DNA of 64,000 nt from Desulfopila sp. IMCC35006 (GCF_005116645.1 NZ_SWCM01000001.1:830947-894946), one strand, 5' to 3'. Positions 9,413 to 18,413 are shown, counted from the first letter of the stretch. Translations and numbers: made by a program. Notes: generated from the letters alone by a model not told the origin.

Positions 9413-9792
9413 ACAAACTCATATGGGCTCGGCAGCATATTCCCAAAGCCCCTCTGCAGGCGCTTCATGCTCTGCCGCACAGGGATAAAAACAGTGCAGC
9501 AATACTGTTGCACCGCAACCTCAGCGCCGCACAACATAAGTCTTAGTAATTAATAATTTAATTATATCGACTTACATACAAATGCATTATAATTGTTGCA
9601 CGTTCCGACAAAACGCAAGGCTGATCGTGCATTTGCATAGGGCCAATCTGTTCTTTCATTGCAGATCATGCCTCTCATTTTCTCGAAGATTATTTTGCCG
9701 GAACCATATTTCCCGCGGGGTGAACAGAGAACTGTTTTTTGATGCGTCAGCTCCAGGTAGAAGGCAGACAAAATCGGCAATCGATTTTTTTT

Positions 9793-9810
9793 CTGGCATG
9801 GAGGTTGCTA
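9793..9810 (+). promoter_or_regulatory. Sigma-54 (-24/-12) promoter of the second TauE/SafE gene
   Basis: CTGGCATGGAGGTTGCTA matches the -24/-12 consensus (TGGCACG-N4-TTGCW): GG at 9795-9796 and GC at 9807-9808 with exactly 10 bases between. It sits 160 bp upstream of the TauE/SafE start at 9971. A looser inverted repeat, GTTGC-N3-GCAAC, lies near 9507. The rest of 9413-9970 contains no gene I can support. Confidence 0.8.
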
Positions 9811-9970
9811 TTGTAAGTGGGCACCGTACACGTAGATGAGCAAACGTTTTTTCACTGTTGAACAGGTCTCAGACCTTTATATCAAGGAGGGCGACAAAGA
9901 GGAATTTTAGCAGCAGGATACCGACTTTACTTTCCAGTATTATTTATTTTTTCTAATTCATGAGGTTGTT

Positions 9971-11122
9971 ATGACAAAGAATCATCGGATTTTTTTGTTT
10001 GCAGCGTTGATGGTCATGGCCATTGGAATGTGGCTGGAACCGGCCTGGGCCGGAAAACTGCAGGACGCTATTGCCTCGGTTCCGGCGGGAACCGGCAAAG
10101 GGCAGATTGATCCCAGTCAGCCTGCCGGCTTTCTTGGTATTCCCGGTGGTCCGCAGGTAAATCTGATTGTCGCCTTTTTCTGGGCCGTCTGGGTTGGCTG
10201 GATTTTTTCTACAGTGGGAGCCTTCGGCGGTGTCATGGCCGGCGTCGGTCACATGAGCATCTTCGGTCTTGGCGGCTATGCTAAATCTTTCAAGGAAACA
10301 GCGCCTTCCCTGAACAAAGCCATCACCGATTCAATTCGCGGCTCCAACCAGTACCTTGTTGGATTGTCGGCCCTTATTTCGTCATTTAACTATTACCGCA
10401 TGGGGCGTCTCGTTGTACCACTGGCCGTCTCCCTCGGACTTGGCTCCATTCTTGGTGCCTGGGGTTCGGTAACCCTCACCGCCGGCAAAATTTCTTTCTC
10501 CCAATACCAGGGATATTTTGGCCTTTTTGTTCTGGCTCTCGGCGTTTATCTTTTTTATGAAACCTCCTCCAAAGGACAGGCTAGTAAAAAGAAGGCCAAA
10601 TCGGCGGCACAGGCATTCGAGGCAACGGTAAAAAAACAGAAAAGCGGTGAGAAAGTCGACATCGCCGCACTGGGTGTTAAAGTAACCAAATTCTCTTTGA
10701 CCGAATGTCTTTTTACTTTTTACGGCGTTGAATTCCGGTTTAATCCATTAATCCCCCTTATCGGTGGTATCGTTATTTCCGCAGTCGCCGCGTTTCTCGG
10801 CGTGGGTGGCGGCTTTCTCCTGGTCCCCTTCCTGACCAGCGTTGCCGAACTGCCAATGTACCTGGCAGCCGGAACTTCAGCTCTGGCTGTACTGATCAGT
10901 ATGATCACCAGTATCATTACCCTTATATCCAAAGGCGTTCAGTTCGACTGGGTATTGATTGGCCTGGAACTCGTCGGTATCGCGGTCGGCTCGGTCATTG
11001 GGCCAAGAACCTCGAAATATTTCTCCGACCTCTGGCTCAAACGGTTATTTATTGTGCTGGCGCTGTACGTTGGTGTTGATTATGTTCTGAGAGGTTTCTT
11101 CAACTACAGGATGTTCGGTTAA
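9971..11122 (+). CDS. TauE/SafE family membrane transporter with long N-terminal segment
   Basis: 383 residues. A signal-anchor-like span (residues ~6-27) is followed by an extracytoplasmic stretch to ~60, then the duplicated TauE/SafE core, with a glycine-rich second repeat (AAFLGVGGGFLLVPFLTSV, residues ~273-292). A ~55-residue charged cytoplasmic loop (SKKKAKSAAQAFEATVKKQK) splits the two halves. The ATG is preceded by GAGGTTGTT. Probable sulfite or organosulfonate exporter; the substrate is unknown. Likely first gene of a set with the membrane protein at 11256 and the phosphotransferase at 11824, under the sigma-54 promoter at 9793. Confidence 0.88.
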   Translation: MTKNHRIFLFAALMVMAIGMWLEPAWAGKLQDAIASVPAGTGKGQIDPSQPAGFLGIPGGPQVNLIVAFFWAVWVGWIFSTVGAFGGVMAGVGHMSIFGLGGYAKSFKETAPSLNKAITDSIRGSNQYLVGLSALISSFNYYRMGRLVVPLAVSLGLGSILGAWGSVTLTAGKISFSQYQGYFGLFVLALGVYLFYETSSKGQASKKKAKSAAQAFEATVKKQKSGEKVDIAALGVKVTKFSLTECLFTFYGVEFRFNPLIPLIGGIVISAVAAFLGVGGGFLLVPFLTSVAELPMYLAAGTSALAVLISMITSIITLISKGVQFDWVLIGLELVGIAVGSVIGPRTSKYFSDLWLKRLFIVLALYVGVDYVLRGFFNYRMFG

Positions 11123-11147
11123 TATTTAATCGGCCCTGCGCCCTTAA

Positions 11148-11200
11148 GTCCCTTACAGATTATTCTCTTGCTTTTGAGCAGAAAAGAACCTGTAAGGGAC
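11148..11200. other. 11-bp inverted repeat downstream of the TauE gene
   Basis: GTCCCTTACAG (11148-11158) and CTGTAAGGGAC (11190-11200) are perfectly complementary across a 31-nt loop. There is no T-run. It could be a weak terminator, a processing site or an mRNA-stabilising hairpin between two genes of the same operon. Confidence 0.45.
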
Positions 11201-11221
11201 ATAAACCGGCTTTCGGGGTAA

Positions 11222-11251
11222 CAGGCTCCGGGCCCAAACTCCTGGAGCCTG
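11222..11251 (+). promoter_or_regulatory. Hairpin covering the ribosome binding site of the next gene
   Basis: CAGGCTCC (11222-11229) pairs perfectly with GGAGCCTG (11244-11251). The right arm contains GGAG, the only Shine-Dalgarno-like sequence before the ATG at 11256, so the stem would hide the RBS. This suggests translational control of the membrane protein (inference). Confidence 0.45.
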
Positions 11252-11255
11252 CTTT

Positions 11256-11801
11256 ATGGTACACAGCTTATTTTTCCCCTTTTTTGACTCCTGGCTCATC
11301 GCTCCCTTCCGCTGGCTGCCTTCGCCTACCGCGGGGTATATTTTTGGTGTGGTGGTGCTTGCCCTGTACTGTATTATTCTCGGCGATCTCTCGGCGACAC
11401 TGGTTACCTATTTCAACACCAAATATATAAAAAAGATTCAGGGTGAAATGGACCACCATCACAATCTCTCGGAAAAAGCCCTCATGATGGGTGATAAAGA
11501 GAGTTACAAGGCGGTCAACAGCCAGGCTCTCGATGCCTTCGGCCACTCTTTCTCCCTCGGCGCAGCGATTTTTTGTGTCTCTATCTGGCCGATGCCTTTC
11601 GCCCTCGCCTGGCTGAACCTGCGCTTTGCCGACGCCCCCCTGGAGCTCCCTGTCAGTCTTCCATTTCTCGGCAACACCATCGAATATTTCCCCTCTTTTC
11701 TATTGCTCTATATTGCAACCAGGATGATCTATTCCACCATTATGAGAAAATTCACCTGGTATTCCGGGACGAAGGCAAGACTTGCCGGGCAGGTAGCCTG
11801 A
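11256..11801 (+). CDS. Membrane protein of unknown function, TauE-operon associated
   Basis: 181 residues. One span at ~25-50 (TAGYIFGVVVLALYCIILGD), a charged cytoplasmic helical region with a His cluster (EMDHHHNLSEKALMMGDKES), then spans at ~100-120 and ~140-165. The layout of a span, a coiled region and further spans loosely recalls the EMC3/DUF106 or YidC-like arrangement, but I cannot confirm homology. It lies between TauE/SafE and the PEP-synthase-like gene in the same orientation, with a 22-bp gap downstream, so it probably belongs to that operon. The GGAG RBS sits inside a hairpin. Confidence 0.72.
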   Translation: MVHSLFFPFFDSWLIAPFRWLPSPTAGYIFGVVVLALYCIILGDLSATLVTYFNTKYIKKIQGEMDHHHNLSEKALMMGDKESYKAVNSQALDAFGHSFSLGAAIFCVSIWPMPFALAWLNLRFADAPLELPVSLPFLGNTIEYFPSFLLLYIATRMIYSTIMRKFTWYSGTKARLAGQVA

Positions 11802-11823
11802 GGCCTGGCCGCATGAGGCACTG

Positions 11824-14286
11824 ATGCGTACTTCTTCAGCAGAGAGAAAAAAATCGGCAGGCTTCTGGCGCTTCTGGCGATATCGGTTCATGGAGATATT
11901 CTCACCCGGCCGTCTGGTGCAGGATAAATACACGGCCTTTCGCGAGGTTTTACGATTGGACAGCCAGGCCCTTGATCTGCTGGCTGATCTGGAATCGCAT
12001 GTCTTTGGCCACAACCCCGCCGATCATTACCGGATAAGCCATCTTTGCCACCGGATTAGCGACTCGGTCGGTGCCATGGCGGGCCAGCTTCATGCCATGA
12101 ACCCTCCTGCGTACTGGAAATTACTTGACAAGCACGCTGAACTGGGTGCAGCAATCAAAGCGCTGCTGGCTCCGGCCGAACCGGCATTGGGTCCGCCATA
12201 TATCCTTCGGCTGGAGGAAGCAGCCGACCATCCGGAGCTTGCCGGGGGCAAGGCTGCCAATCTATCTACCGCCGCCCGGGTAGGCGTTCCTGTTCCCCCC
12301 GGCTTTGTCATCACCGCTCACGCTTTTCATCGCTTCATTGACGACAACAACTTAGAAAAGGAACTTGCCGTTCGGCTCCAATGCGTCCAGGCCGATGACC
12401 ACAAAACGATCATCCGTATCACCGGTGAGATGCAGGAGCTTATTCTGCATGCCGAGGTTCCGTCGGATATCGCCTGTCTGATCGAACAGTTCACCGATTC
12501 CCTCCAGCCAGTCCAGTTACTCGCCGTACGTTCCAGTGCCCTGGCGGAAGACGGCAAGGTATCGTTTGCCGGACAGTATGCCAGTGAACTCGACGTTCCG
12601 CCATATGACATTATTGCCGCATACAAAAGGGTCCTCGCCGGGAAATATTGTCCGCGCGCCGTCAGTTACCGTATTCGCCACGGATTAAGTGATGCGGACA
12701 CGGCGATGGCTGCCTTGGTCTTGCCCATGATCCAGCCACGAACCTCCGGAGTGATATATACCCTTGACCCGGCGACTCCTGCTGCGGTTGAATCCATCGG
12801 TGTCTACGCCGTGGCAGGCCTGGCGGAGGGTCTCGTCGATGGCTCACGGACGCCGCAAAAATATCATTTGCCGCGGGAACAGACTGTTACGTCAAGGCAC
12901 AACTTTGCATTGCCGGACAATTCGCTGGTCAACGAGTCGGAATTACAGCAATTAAGAAGTTGGGGGCTGCAACTGGAGGCCCATTTCGGTTGTCCGCAGG
13001 ACGTTGAATGGGCCCTCGATGAAAACGGTTTAACCATCCTTCAGAGCCGGCGCCTCCATCAGAAAAAGGATCCTCCTCCGGCAATTGTGCAGGCCGTTGA
13101 TCTCACGCGCCTTTTGTACAGCAATCTGCATTGCGCCTCAGCCGGAATTGCCTGTGGCCACGTGTTTCACGCGCCGACCGGCCGTACATTTGCGCAAATC
13201 CCGGTGGGTTCGGTGGTCTTTACCACAACACTTCGCCCGGCCCTGTCCCAGTTTCTTGATCGAATGGTCGGGGTCATCGCTGCCAGCGGGAGCCGCGCCA
13301 GCCATTTCGCTTCGGTGGCCAGAGAACGTGGTGTTCCGGTTCTGGTCGGCAGTGAAATACATTTGACAGAAGGACAGGTGGTGACCGTCGATGCCGCATC
13401 AGGGCGGATATTCAGCGGTTGCGTCAATGCCGTACTGCAAAAAGGAAAGCTCAACCCCAACAAGGATTTTCCGGTAGAAAAATACGCGCAACTCGCCGCC
13501 CGAACCACACATCTCAACCTGACCGACCCCGACGGAAATAACTTCACGCCGGCCCAGTGCCGGTCTCTGCATGACATCGTTCGCTTCTGTCATGAGAAAA
13601 GTGTCCGGGAAATGTTTCGTCTGGTCGACCGGAAAGGAAGAGGTCTGGGCAAGGCGCGAAAACTGGTCACCGATCTGCCACTGGTCATGTACGTTCTCGA
13701 CCTCGATAAAAATGCACCGGCTCGACCTGGCTCTACGATCACCCTGGACGAGCTTTCCAGCCTGCCCATGCGCGCCTTCTGGCAGGGAATGTCGGATCCC
13801 CGGATTCATTGGGACAGCAGCCAGCACCATGTCGACTGGGATAACTTTGACCAGGTCAGTGGCGGGATTTTCTCTCTCGACACACAACTGCTGGCCAGCT
13901 ACGCTATTGTTTCGCAGGAATACCTGCATCTCAATATTCGTTTTGGCTACCATTTCTCCATCGTTGATGCAATCTGCGGCGAACAGGCCGGCACCAACTA
14001 CCTCAATTTCCGCTTCAAAGGCGGCGGCGCCGCAGAAAAGCAGAAACTGTTCCGCCTCCAGTTCATCGATCAGGTCCTCACCACCTTCGGCTTCGAAACC
14101 TCCAGCAGGGGCGATATGCTCGATGCATCTTTTGCCCGCGCTCCCCTTGCTGCAACCGAGCATGCCCTCACCCGGCTCGGCATGCTGCTTGCCGCCACCA
14201 GATTGATGGACGTGCGCTTAACCAGCGATCAACAGGCAAAAGACGAGGCTGAAAATTTCATCCATCTTGCCGAGGCAACGCAGTAA
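11824..14286 (+). CDS. PEP-synthase-like phosphotransferase lacking the PEP-binding barrel
   Basis: 820 residues. After a helical N-terminus (1-125) comes a PPDK_N/ATP-grasp domain (~130-415; GGKAANLSTAARVGVPVPPGF, RSSALAEDG, FAGQYAS). A swivelling phosphohistidine domain (~440-540) has the expected His494 in SRASHFASVARERGVPVLVG. The C-terminal ~280 residues do not resemble the PEP/pyruvate TIM barrel of PpsA or PPDK, so the phosphoryl acceptor is unknown. The two-domain core resembles that of rifampicin phosphotransferase. Co-oriented with TauE/SafE and the membrane protein. It is not a standard gluconeogenic PEP synthase. Confidence 0.82.
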   Translation: MRTSSAERKKSAGFWRFWRYRFMEIFSPGRLVQDKYTAFREVLRLDSQALDLLADLESHVFGHNPADHYRISHLCHRISDSVGAMAGQLHAMNPPAYWKLLDKHAELGAAIKALLAPAEPALGPPYILRLEEAADHPELAGGKAANLSTAARVGVPVPPGFVITAHAFHRFIDDNNLEKELAVRLQCVQADDHKTIIRITGEMQELILHAEVPSDIACLIEQFTDSLQPVQLLAVRSSALAEDGKVSFAGQYASELDVPPYDIIAAYKRVLAGKYCPRAVSYRIRHGLSDADTAMAALVLPMIQPRTSGVIYTLDPATPAAVESIGVYAVAGLAEGLVDGSRTPQKYHLPREQTVTSRHNFALPDNSLVNESELQQLRSWGLQLEAHFGCPQDVEWALDENGLTILQSRRLHQKKDPPPAIVQAVDLTRLLYSNLHCASAGIACGHVFHAPTGRTFAQIPVGSVVFTTTLRPALSQFLDRMVGVIAASGSRASHFASVARERGVPVLVGSEIHLTEGQVVTVDAASGRIFSGCVNAVLQKGKLNPNKDFPVEKYAQLAARTTHLNLTDPDGNNFTPAQCRSLHDIVRFCHEKSVREMFRLVDRKGRGLGKARKLVTDLPLVMYVLDLDKNAPARPGSTITLDELSSLPMRAFWQGMSDPRIHWDSSQHHVDWDNFDQVSGGIFSLDTQLLASYAIVSQEYLHLNIRFGYHFSIVDAICGEQAGTNYLNFRFKGGGAAEKQKLFRLQFIDQVLTTFGFETSSRGDMLDASFARAPLAATEHALTRLGMLLAATRLMDVRLTSDQQAKDEAENFIHLAEATQ

Positions 14287-14688
14287 CCACCCGAAAATTG
14301 CCATTTCTCCTGCAATACAAAGTCAATTCCCGGTCACTTGAAAAAATCTGGAAAAAGCAGCAAAATAAAGATAGGATACTTACAGGAACCTTTTTTAAAA
14401 AAATAAAGCAGGTGCAGGATCAGCCAATGGCGGAGGGGGAAAGGAGGCTAAGGTCACTGATATTCCAACTAAATAATAAATAAAATTATTGGGAGCTGCT
14501 CTCCAAAAGACACGACGGCAACGCAAAATGCAAGCCCCCGATAAACGGGAAATAATCCGGTATTCTTTTCAATACCCGCGTATGGGGTATACCTACCCTG
14601 AGCGAAGGTTATATTCCAGCAAGAAATAACTATACGATCATCAACGCCTTTTCCGTTGATGCTGAAGAAAAATTCAATGAGGATTACT
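14287..14688. other. Intergenic stretch upstream of the OmpA lipoprotein
   Basis: No credible gene. It holds small hairpins: CCCG/CGGG near 14537; GGTATT-CTTTTC-AATACC near 14562, similar to the modular repeat of the 22.7-kb array; and CATCAACG/CGTTGATG (14639-14646/14654-14661) in the likely leader of the OmpA gene. A promoter was not identified with confidence. Confidence 0.4.
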
Positions 14689-15297
14689 ATGAACAAAATG
14701 TGCCCCACACTTCCCTTTTATCGGCTCGGACCAGCTGTGGTTCTGTGCTCTTTTCTTATCGCCGGATGTGCAAGCTCCCCCACTGAAGTCAGATATGACG
14801 ACAGGATGAAAACCTATTCAGCCAACCAGTACGAGAAAGTAACAGCACATTATATCCTCCGCCCCGGCGATCGGCCTGACTTCAAACCGCGCGCGCAACA
14901 AACGACAGCTGTCTACCAACCACAGAATGAACAACCAGCCGACATACAGCCGGGCGACTTACACCTCGTCTTGGATGCATCGGACATCCTGTTTGAATTT
15001 GACAAGTGGGTTCTTCGAGCAGAGGTTGTGCCCGAATTAGACCAGTGGGCTGACTATCTCAAGCAGAATCCGCAGATAAAAGCCGAAATTGATGGTTATG
15101 CCGACAGTACCGGCCCAGCCACCTATAATCAGACCCTGTCTGAAAGGCGTGCTCAGGCAGTAACAAATTACCTGGTCCAAAAAGGGATTGATCCGAAAAG
15201 ATTTGTGGCCAGGGGGTTTGGTGAAACGAAACCGGTGGCGCCCAATACCACTCCCGAAGGACGACAGAAGAACAGACGAGTCGAGCTGAAATTCTAG
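14689..15297 (+). CDS. OmpA-family lipoprotein
   Basis: The start at 14689 is chosen because AGGA lies 5 nt upstream and it gives a normal lipoprotein signal peptide ending in LIAGC (lipobox, Cys near residue 26). An upstream TTG at 14656 would only add residues. 202 residues. After a ~65-residue linker, the C-terminal OmpA/Pal peptidoglycan-binding domain runs from ILFEFDKWVLR to RRVELKF, with the conserved helix TYNQTLSERRAQAV and GFGETKPV. It anchors the outer membrane to murein. A perfect 12-bp hairpin follows the stop. Confidence 0.9.
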   Translation: MNKMCPTLPFYRLGPAVVLCSFLIAGCASSPTEVRYDDRMKTYSANQYEKVTAHYILRPGDRPDFKPRAQQTTAVYQPQNEQPADIQPGDLHLVLDASDILFEFDKWVLRAEVVPELDQWADYLKQNPQIKAEIDGYADSTGPATYNQTLSERRAQAVTNYLVQKGIDPKRFVARGFGETKPVAPNTTPEGRQKNRRVELKF

Positions 15298-15310
15298 GCA
15301 GGTGATATAT

Positions 15311-15349
15311 CTCCTCCCGGCCGCGAACGGACATTGTGGCCGGGAGGAG
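15311..15349. terminator. Strong hairpin between convergent genes
   Basis: CTCCTCCCGGCC (15311-15322) and GGCCGGGAGGAG (15338-15349) are perfectly complementary (12 bp, GC-rich) around a 15-nt loop, between the 3' ends of the OmpA and D,D-carboxypeptidase genes. There is no strong T-run on either side, so a bidirectional terminator is inferred from stability and position. Confidence 0.6.
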
Positions 15350-15356
15350 AAGTTGT

Positions 15357-16466
15357 TCATGAATAATTGACGAATTTTGATCTTCTTTTGGGGGGCCTGC
15401 TCAAATAAAAGGCCAGTACCCCGCAAAGTACAATACCGACAAGCACTCCTAAAAAGAACATGCCCCAGCCACCGCCTGACGGCGCTGCTGCCTCCGCTGG
15501 GGGAGTCTTCGCCGCAACGGGCGTTGCGTCAGGCTCAGGCGCGGGTGCACTGACTGTTTTTTCTGGAGTCGGTTCAGGTTTGCTGACAGCTGCTTCGGGT
15601 TTACTGACAGCTGCGGCAAGCTCAGGCTTCGGCGGTACCAGCGCAAAGCCCTTGGCCAGTAACTCTGCGGCCTTGGCATCACGGACTTTGCGATCCTTGC
15701 TGCCCATAACAATGGCTATGATGCGCACGCCTCCCCTTTTGGCAGTAGCCACTATGGAAAATCCGGCAGCCTGAAAATATCCGGTTTTAAATCCATCGCA
15801 GCCATTTATCTTGCCCAGCAGATGATTGTGATTGCGCAACATAAACTTACCATCCCGAATTGGCCGCTCTTTCGTTCCGGTATACTCGAATATATCGGTT
15901 CTTTTGGCCAGCTCACGGCCCAGGATCCCAAGATCGCGAGCCGTGGTCTGGTCTGTTTTTTGTCCCTTGCCGGGGGGCAGGCCATGCACCGAATAGAAAT
16001 GCGTATCCTTCATACCCAGTTCTGCAGCTTTTTTATTCATCAGGGCCACAAACCCTTCTGTCGATCCGGCGACGTGAATCGCCAGGGCAACGGCAGCGTC
16101 ATTAGCCGACTGCACAGCCAGGGCATAGAGAAGGTCCTGAATGGAAAATTGCTCTTTCGGATCAAGATAGATCTGAGATCCCCCAATCTTTGACGCCTCC
16201 GGAGTTACCTGAACCATCTCATCCAGCTTTATTCTGCCCTGTTCCACCTGTTCGAGAATGACCAGCAGATCCATAATCTTCAAAACGGAGGCAGGATAGA
16301 CGACCTTCCCGGCCTGGTCTTCAAACAGGACTTTGCCCGAATCGGCGTCGACAACCAGAGCCGATATATATGGATCCTGGGCAATACTGTTCACTTTAGC
16401 TCCAGCAGCCAATGCCATCTGGGCACACAAAATACCGAAAAATAAAAAGAGAGCGATACGTTTCAT
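15357..16466 (-). CDS. D-alanyl-D-alanine carboxypeptidase with C-terminal membrane anchor
   Basis: 369 residues, S11 peptidase. Signal peptide 1-21; active-site motifs SVLK (Ser60, Lys63), SAN (Ser120-Asn122) and KTG (Lys227). It trims the terminal D-Ala of peptidoglycan stem peptides in the periplasm. After the catalytic domain comes an Ala/Pro/Glu-rich linker (~285-335) and a true transmembrane helix (~338-357, FFLGVLVGIVLCGVLAFYL) with a basic end. PBP5-type enzymes usually end in a β-rich domain plus an amphipathic helix instead. The start is supported by AAAGGAAG upstream of the ATG. Confidence 0.93.
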   Translation of the reverse strand: MKRIALFLFFGILCAQMALAAGAKVNSIAQDPYISALVVDADSGKVLFEDQAGKVVYPASVLKIMDLLVILEQVEQGRIKLDEMVQVTPEASKIGGSQIYLDPKEQFSIQDLLYALAVQSANDAAVALAIHVAGSTEGFVALMNKKAAELGMKDTHFYSVHGLPPGKGQKTDQTTARDLGILGRELAKRTDIFEYTGTKERPIRDGKFMLRNHNHLLGKINGCDGFKTGYFQAAGFSIVATAKRGGVRIIAIVMGSKDRKVRDAKAAELLAKGFALVPPKPELAAAVSKPEAAVSKPEPTPEKTVSAPAPEPDATPVAAKTPPAEAAAPSGGGWGMFFLGVLVGIVLCGVLAFYLSRPPKRRSKFVNYS

Positions 16467-16853
16467 AATCTTCCTTTGGAAACCTCAGACCGCGATGATA
16501 CGGCTTTGCAATGTAATAGGAGAATACTACGGATGTGGGTCGGTGAGATATGGTATTTTTATCATACTCTATTATCAGCTCGCGAACTGTAGCAAACTCT
16601 TCTACACCTGTAAAATGAAATTTGATCACCTCTCCAACTCTGCCTATCGGAATGCAAGGGGCTGAGCTGTTCGCGTCTCGGGTCTTTGCGGCTGGCTGGC
16701 TGTTTATCATTGTGGAGCCCGGGCAGTCAAAGGATATCTGACCGCCCATGCTACTCTGCCCCAAGAGCCTGAAAAAAGCCCGGCAAGGTTCTCCGGTTCA
16801 GTCAAACGACTGATCTTTTTCAATGCCACTTGTGGGCTGCTTCTGTCAGTCGA
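16467..16853. other. Intergenic stretch between FKBP and carboxypeptidase genes
   Basis: No supported gene. On the minus strand, CCGGAGAACCTTGCCGG followed by GCTTTTTT (near 16773-16797) may be a weak terminator for the FKBP gene. The AT-rich stretch near 16550-16580 could hold the carboxypeptidase promoter, but no clear hexamer pair was found. Confidence 0.35.
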
Positions 16854-17288
16854 TCAGGAAGCGACACACTCGACCAGCTCGATTTCAAAAGTAAGGTCTT
16901 CGCCGGCAAGAGGAGGATTGGCATCCAGCGTGATATGGGTCTCGGTAATTTCTACCACCACTACCCGCAGGATTTCGCCATTGACACCACCCATTTCCAA
17001 TCGCATCCCCAACTCCGGATTAAGGTCAGGCGGAACCTGCTCGATGGGTGCCTGAATAACCAGCTCATCTTTTCGTTCCCCATAGGCTTTCTCCACAGGA
17101 ATATGAACGGTTTTCGACTCACCGACCTTCATTCCGACGACCCCTTCCTCGAATCCCTGGATGACCTGGCCGCTGCCAATGGAAAATGCCAGCGGCTCAC
17201 CTCCTTCGGAGCTGTCAAAAACAGTCCCGTCCGCCAGTTTTCCGGTATAATGCACTTTGACATTGTCGCCTTTTTTTGTTGCAGTCAT
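16854..17288 (-). CDS. FKBP-type peptidyl-prolyl isomerase, SlyD-like
   Basis: 144 residues. The FKBP half opens with VHYTGKLADGTVFDSS and continues with IQGFEEGVVGMKVGE; an insert-in-flap domain (~70-130) is followed by the typical NPPLAGEDLTFEIEL ending. It isomerises X-Pro bonds and chaperones folding in the cytoplasm (no signal peptide). It lacks the His/Cys-rich metal-binding tail of E. coli SlyD, so the nickel-donor role is unlikely. GGGAGTAAG directly precedes the ATG. It stands alone, with gaps of more than 300 bp on both sides. Confidence 0.93.
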   Translation of the reverse strand: MTATKKGDNVKVHYTGKLADGTVFDSSEGGEPLAFSIGSGQVIQGFEEGVVGMKVGESKTVHIPVEKAYGERKDELVIQAPIEQVPPDLNPELGMRLEMGGVNGEILRVVVVEITETHITLDANPPLAGEDLTFEIELVECVAS

Positions 17289-17621
17289 CTTACTCCCTCA
17301 AGCCATATGGCTTTAAATCTCTTTATCATTGAAGACGGCGTCGTACAAACTATCCAAAAGACACTTCCGCTCGGCCCAGATAAAAAAATTATTAAGCCAG
17401 CAAAATTGTGCTTTTTGTACGAGTCCACCATTTACCATATTCACCTTAACCGACGCCTGGGGAAAAGAGATGATTCCCCTCCCACAGGCAAACAATCTGT
17501 TGATCCTCCGGCAAGTTAGAATATCCGACAACACGCCGGAACCTTCCTACTTTTAAACATCATCGGTCATTTTTCAACTGTAAAACAGGCGGAATCCAGG
17601 TCGGAACAACTTTCTCTTTTG
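17289..17621. other. Intergenic stretch, nothing recognised
   Basis: 333 bp upstream of the FKBP gene. Short overlapping frames on both strands lack an RBS and protein-like composition. It probably contains the FKBP promoter, but no convincing -35/-10 pair was seen. Confidence 0.35.
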
Positions 17622-18413
17622 CTAAAAAGCACTTTTTACAACCCCGCCATCAACCCGCAAAGCCGTGCCGGTTGTCGCTGAAGAAAGAGGACTCGCCACA
17701 TAGGCAACAAGAGATGCAATCTCATCAGGTGTGGTAAAACGCTTGAGGAGAGAAGTCGGACGAACTTTGACAAAAAATTCTTTTTCAAATTCTGCAAAAG
17801 TCTTGCCTTCTTTTCTGGCGAGGTCTTCGACAAAATCATTCACCCCCCGAGATGTAGTCGGCCCCGGGAGAACAGCGTTGACAGTTATCTGCGTTCCGGA
17901 AACGTACTCAGCCAATCCCCGTGAAACTGCGAGCAGGGCAGTCTTCGTCATGCCGTAATGAATCATCTCGGCAGGAATTTGTATACCGCTTTCGCTTGAG
18001 ATAAAGACAATTCTTCCCCAATTGCGCTTTTTCATACCCGGCAGGTAAAACCGAGATAAGCGTACCGCGCTCAGCACATTCACCTCAAAAAATCTTCGCC
18101 AGTCGTCGTCGGTTATTTCTTCAAATGCTGCAGCCTCGTAAATCCCCAGATTATTGATCAATATCTCAACATCCGGATGCTTCTGCACCAATTCTGCGGC
18201 CGCCTCCGCTGTGGATAAATCTCCGGCAAACCCGATAAGTTCTCCCGATGTCGATACGCCAATCTCGGCCACTGCCCTTGCCACCGACTCCTCCCGGCGG
18301 CCGTTAATTATAGTTCTCGCCCCTTCAGCCGATAACGCTTTTGCGATGGCAAAACCTATTCCCGCAGTACTGCCGGTGACCAGCGCAAGTTTGTTCTTTA
18401 GTTGCAGATCCAT
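17622..18413 (-). CDS. Short-chain dehydrogenase/reductase
   Basis: 263 residues, classical SDR. Cofactor motif TGSTAGIG (residues 13-20), NNLG (87-90), catalytic Ser about 140, Tyr153 and Lys157 (YGMTK). The Arg-rich INGRR after strand 2 favours NADP(H). The substrate cannot be named. GGAGG sits 8 nt before the ATG. The TunR-like regulator gene starts upstream in the same direction with a 136-bp gap, so co-transcription is possible but not clear. Confidence 0.92.
   Translation of the reverse strand: MDLQLKNKLALVTGSTAGIGFAIAKALSAEGARTIINGRREESVARAVAEIGVSTSGELIGFAGDLSTAEAAAELVQKHPDVEILINNLGIYEAAAFEEITDDDWRRFFEVNVLSAVRLSRFYLPGMKKRNWGRIVFISSESGIQIPAEMIHYGMTKTALLAVSRGLAEYVSGTQITVNAVLPGPTTSRGVNDFVEDLARKEGKTFAEFEKEFFVKVRPTSLLKRFTTPDEIASLVAYVASPLSSATTGTALRVDGGVVKSAF

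Noticed and set aside
9507..9520. Enhancer site for the 9793 promoter
   Set aside because: GTTGC-N3-GCAAC has a 3-base spacer, not the 5-base spacer of the three strict copies, so it is not counted as the same site.
16396..16764. 122-residue minus-strand ORF upstream of the carboxypeptidase
   Set aside because: It overlaps the carboxypeptidase start and has no RBS or family pattern.
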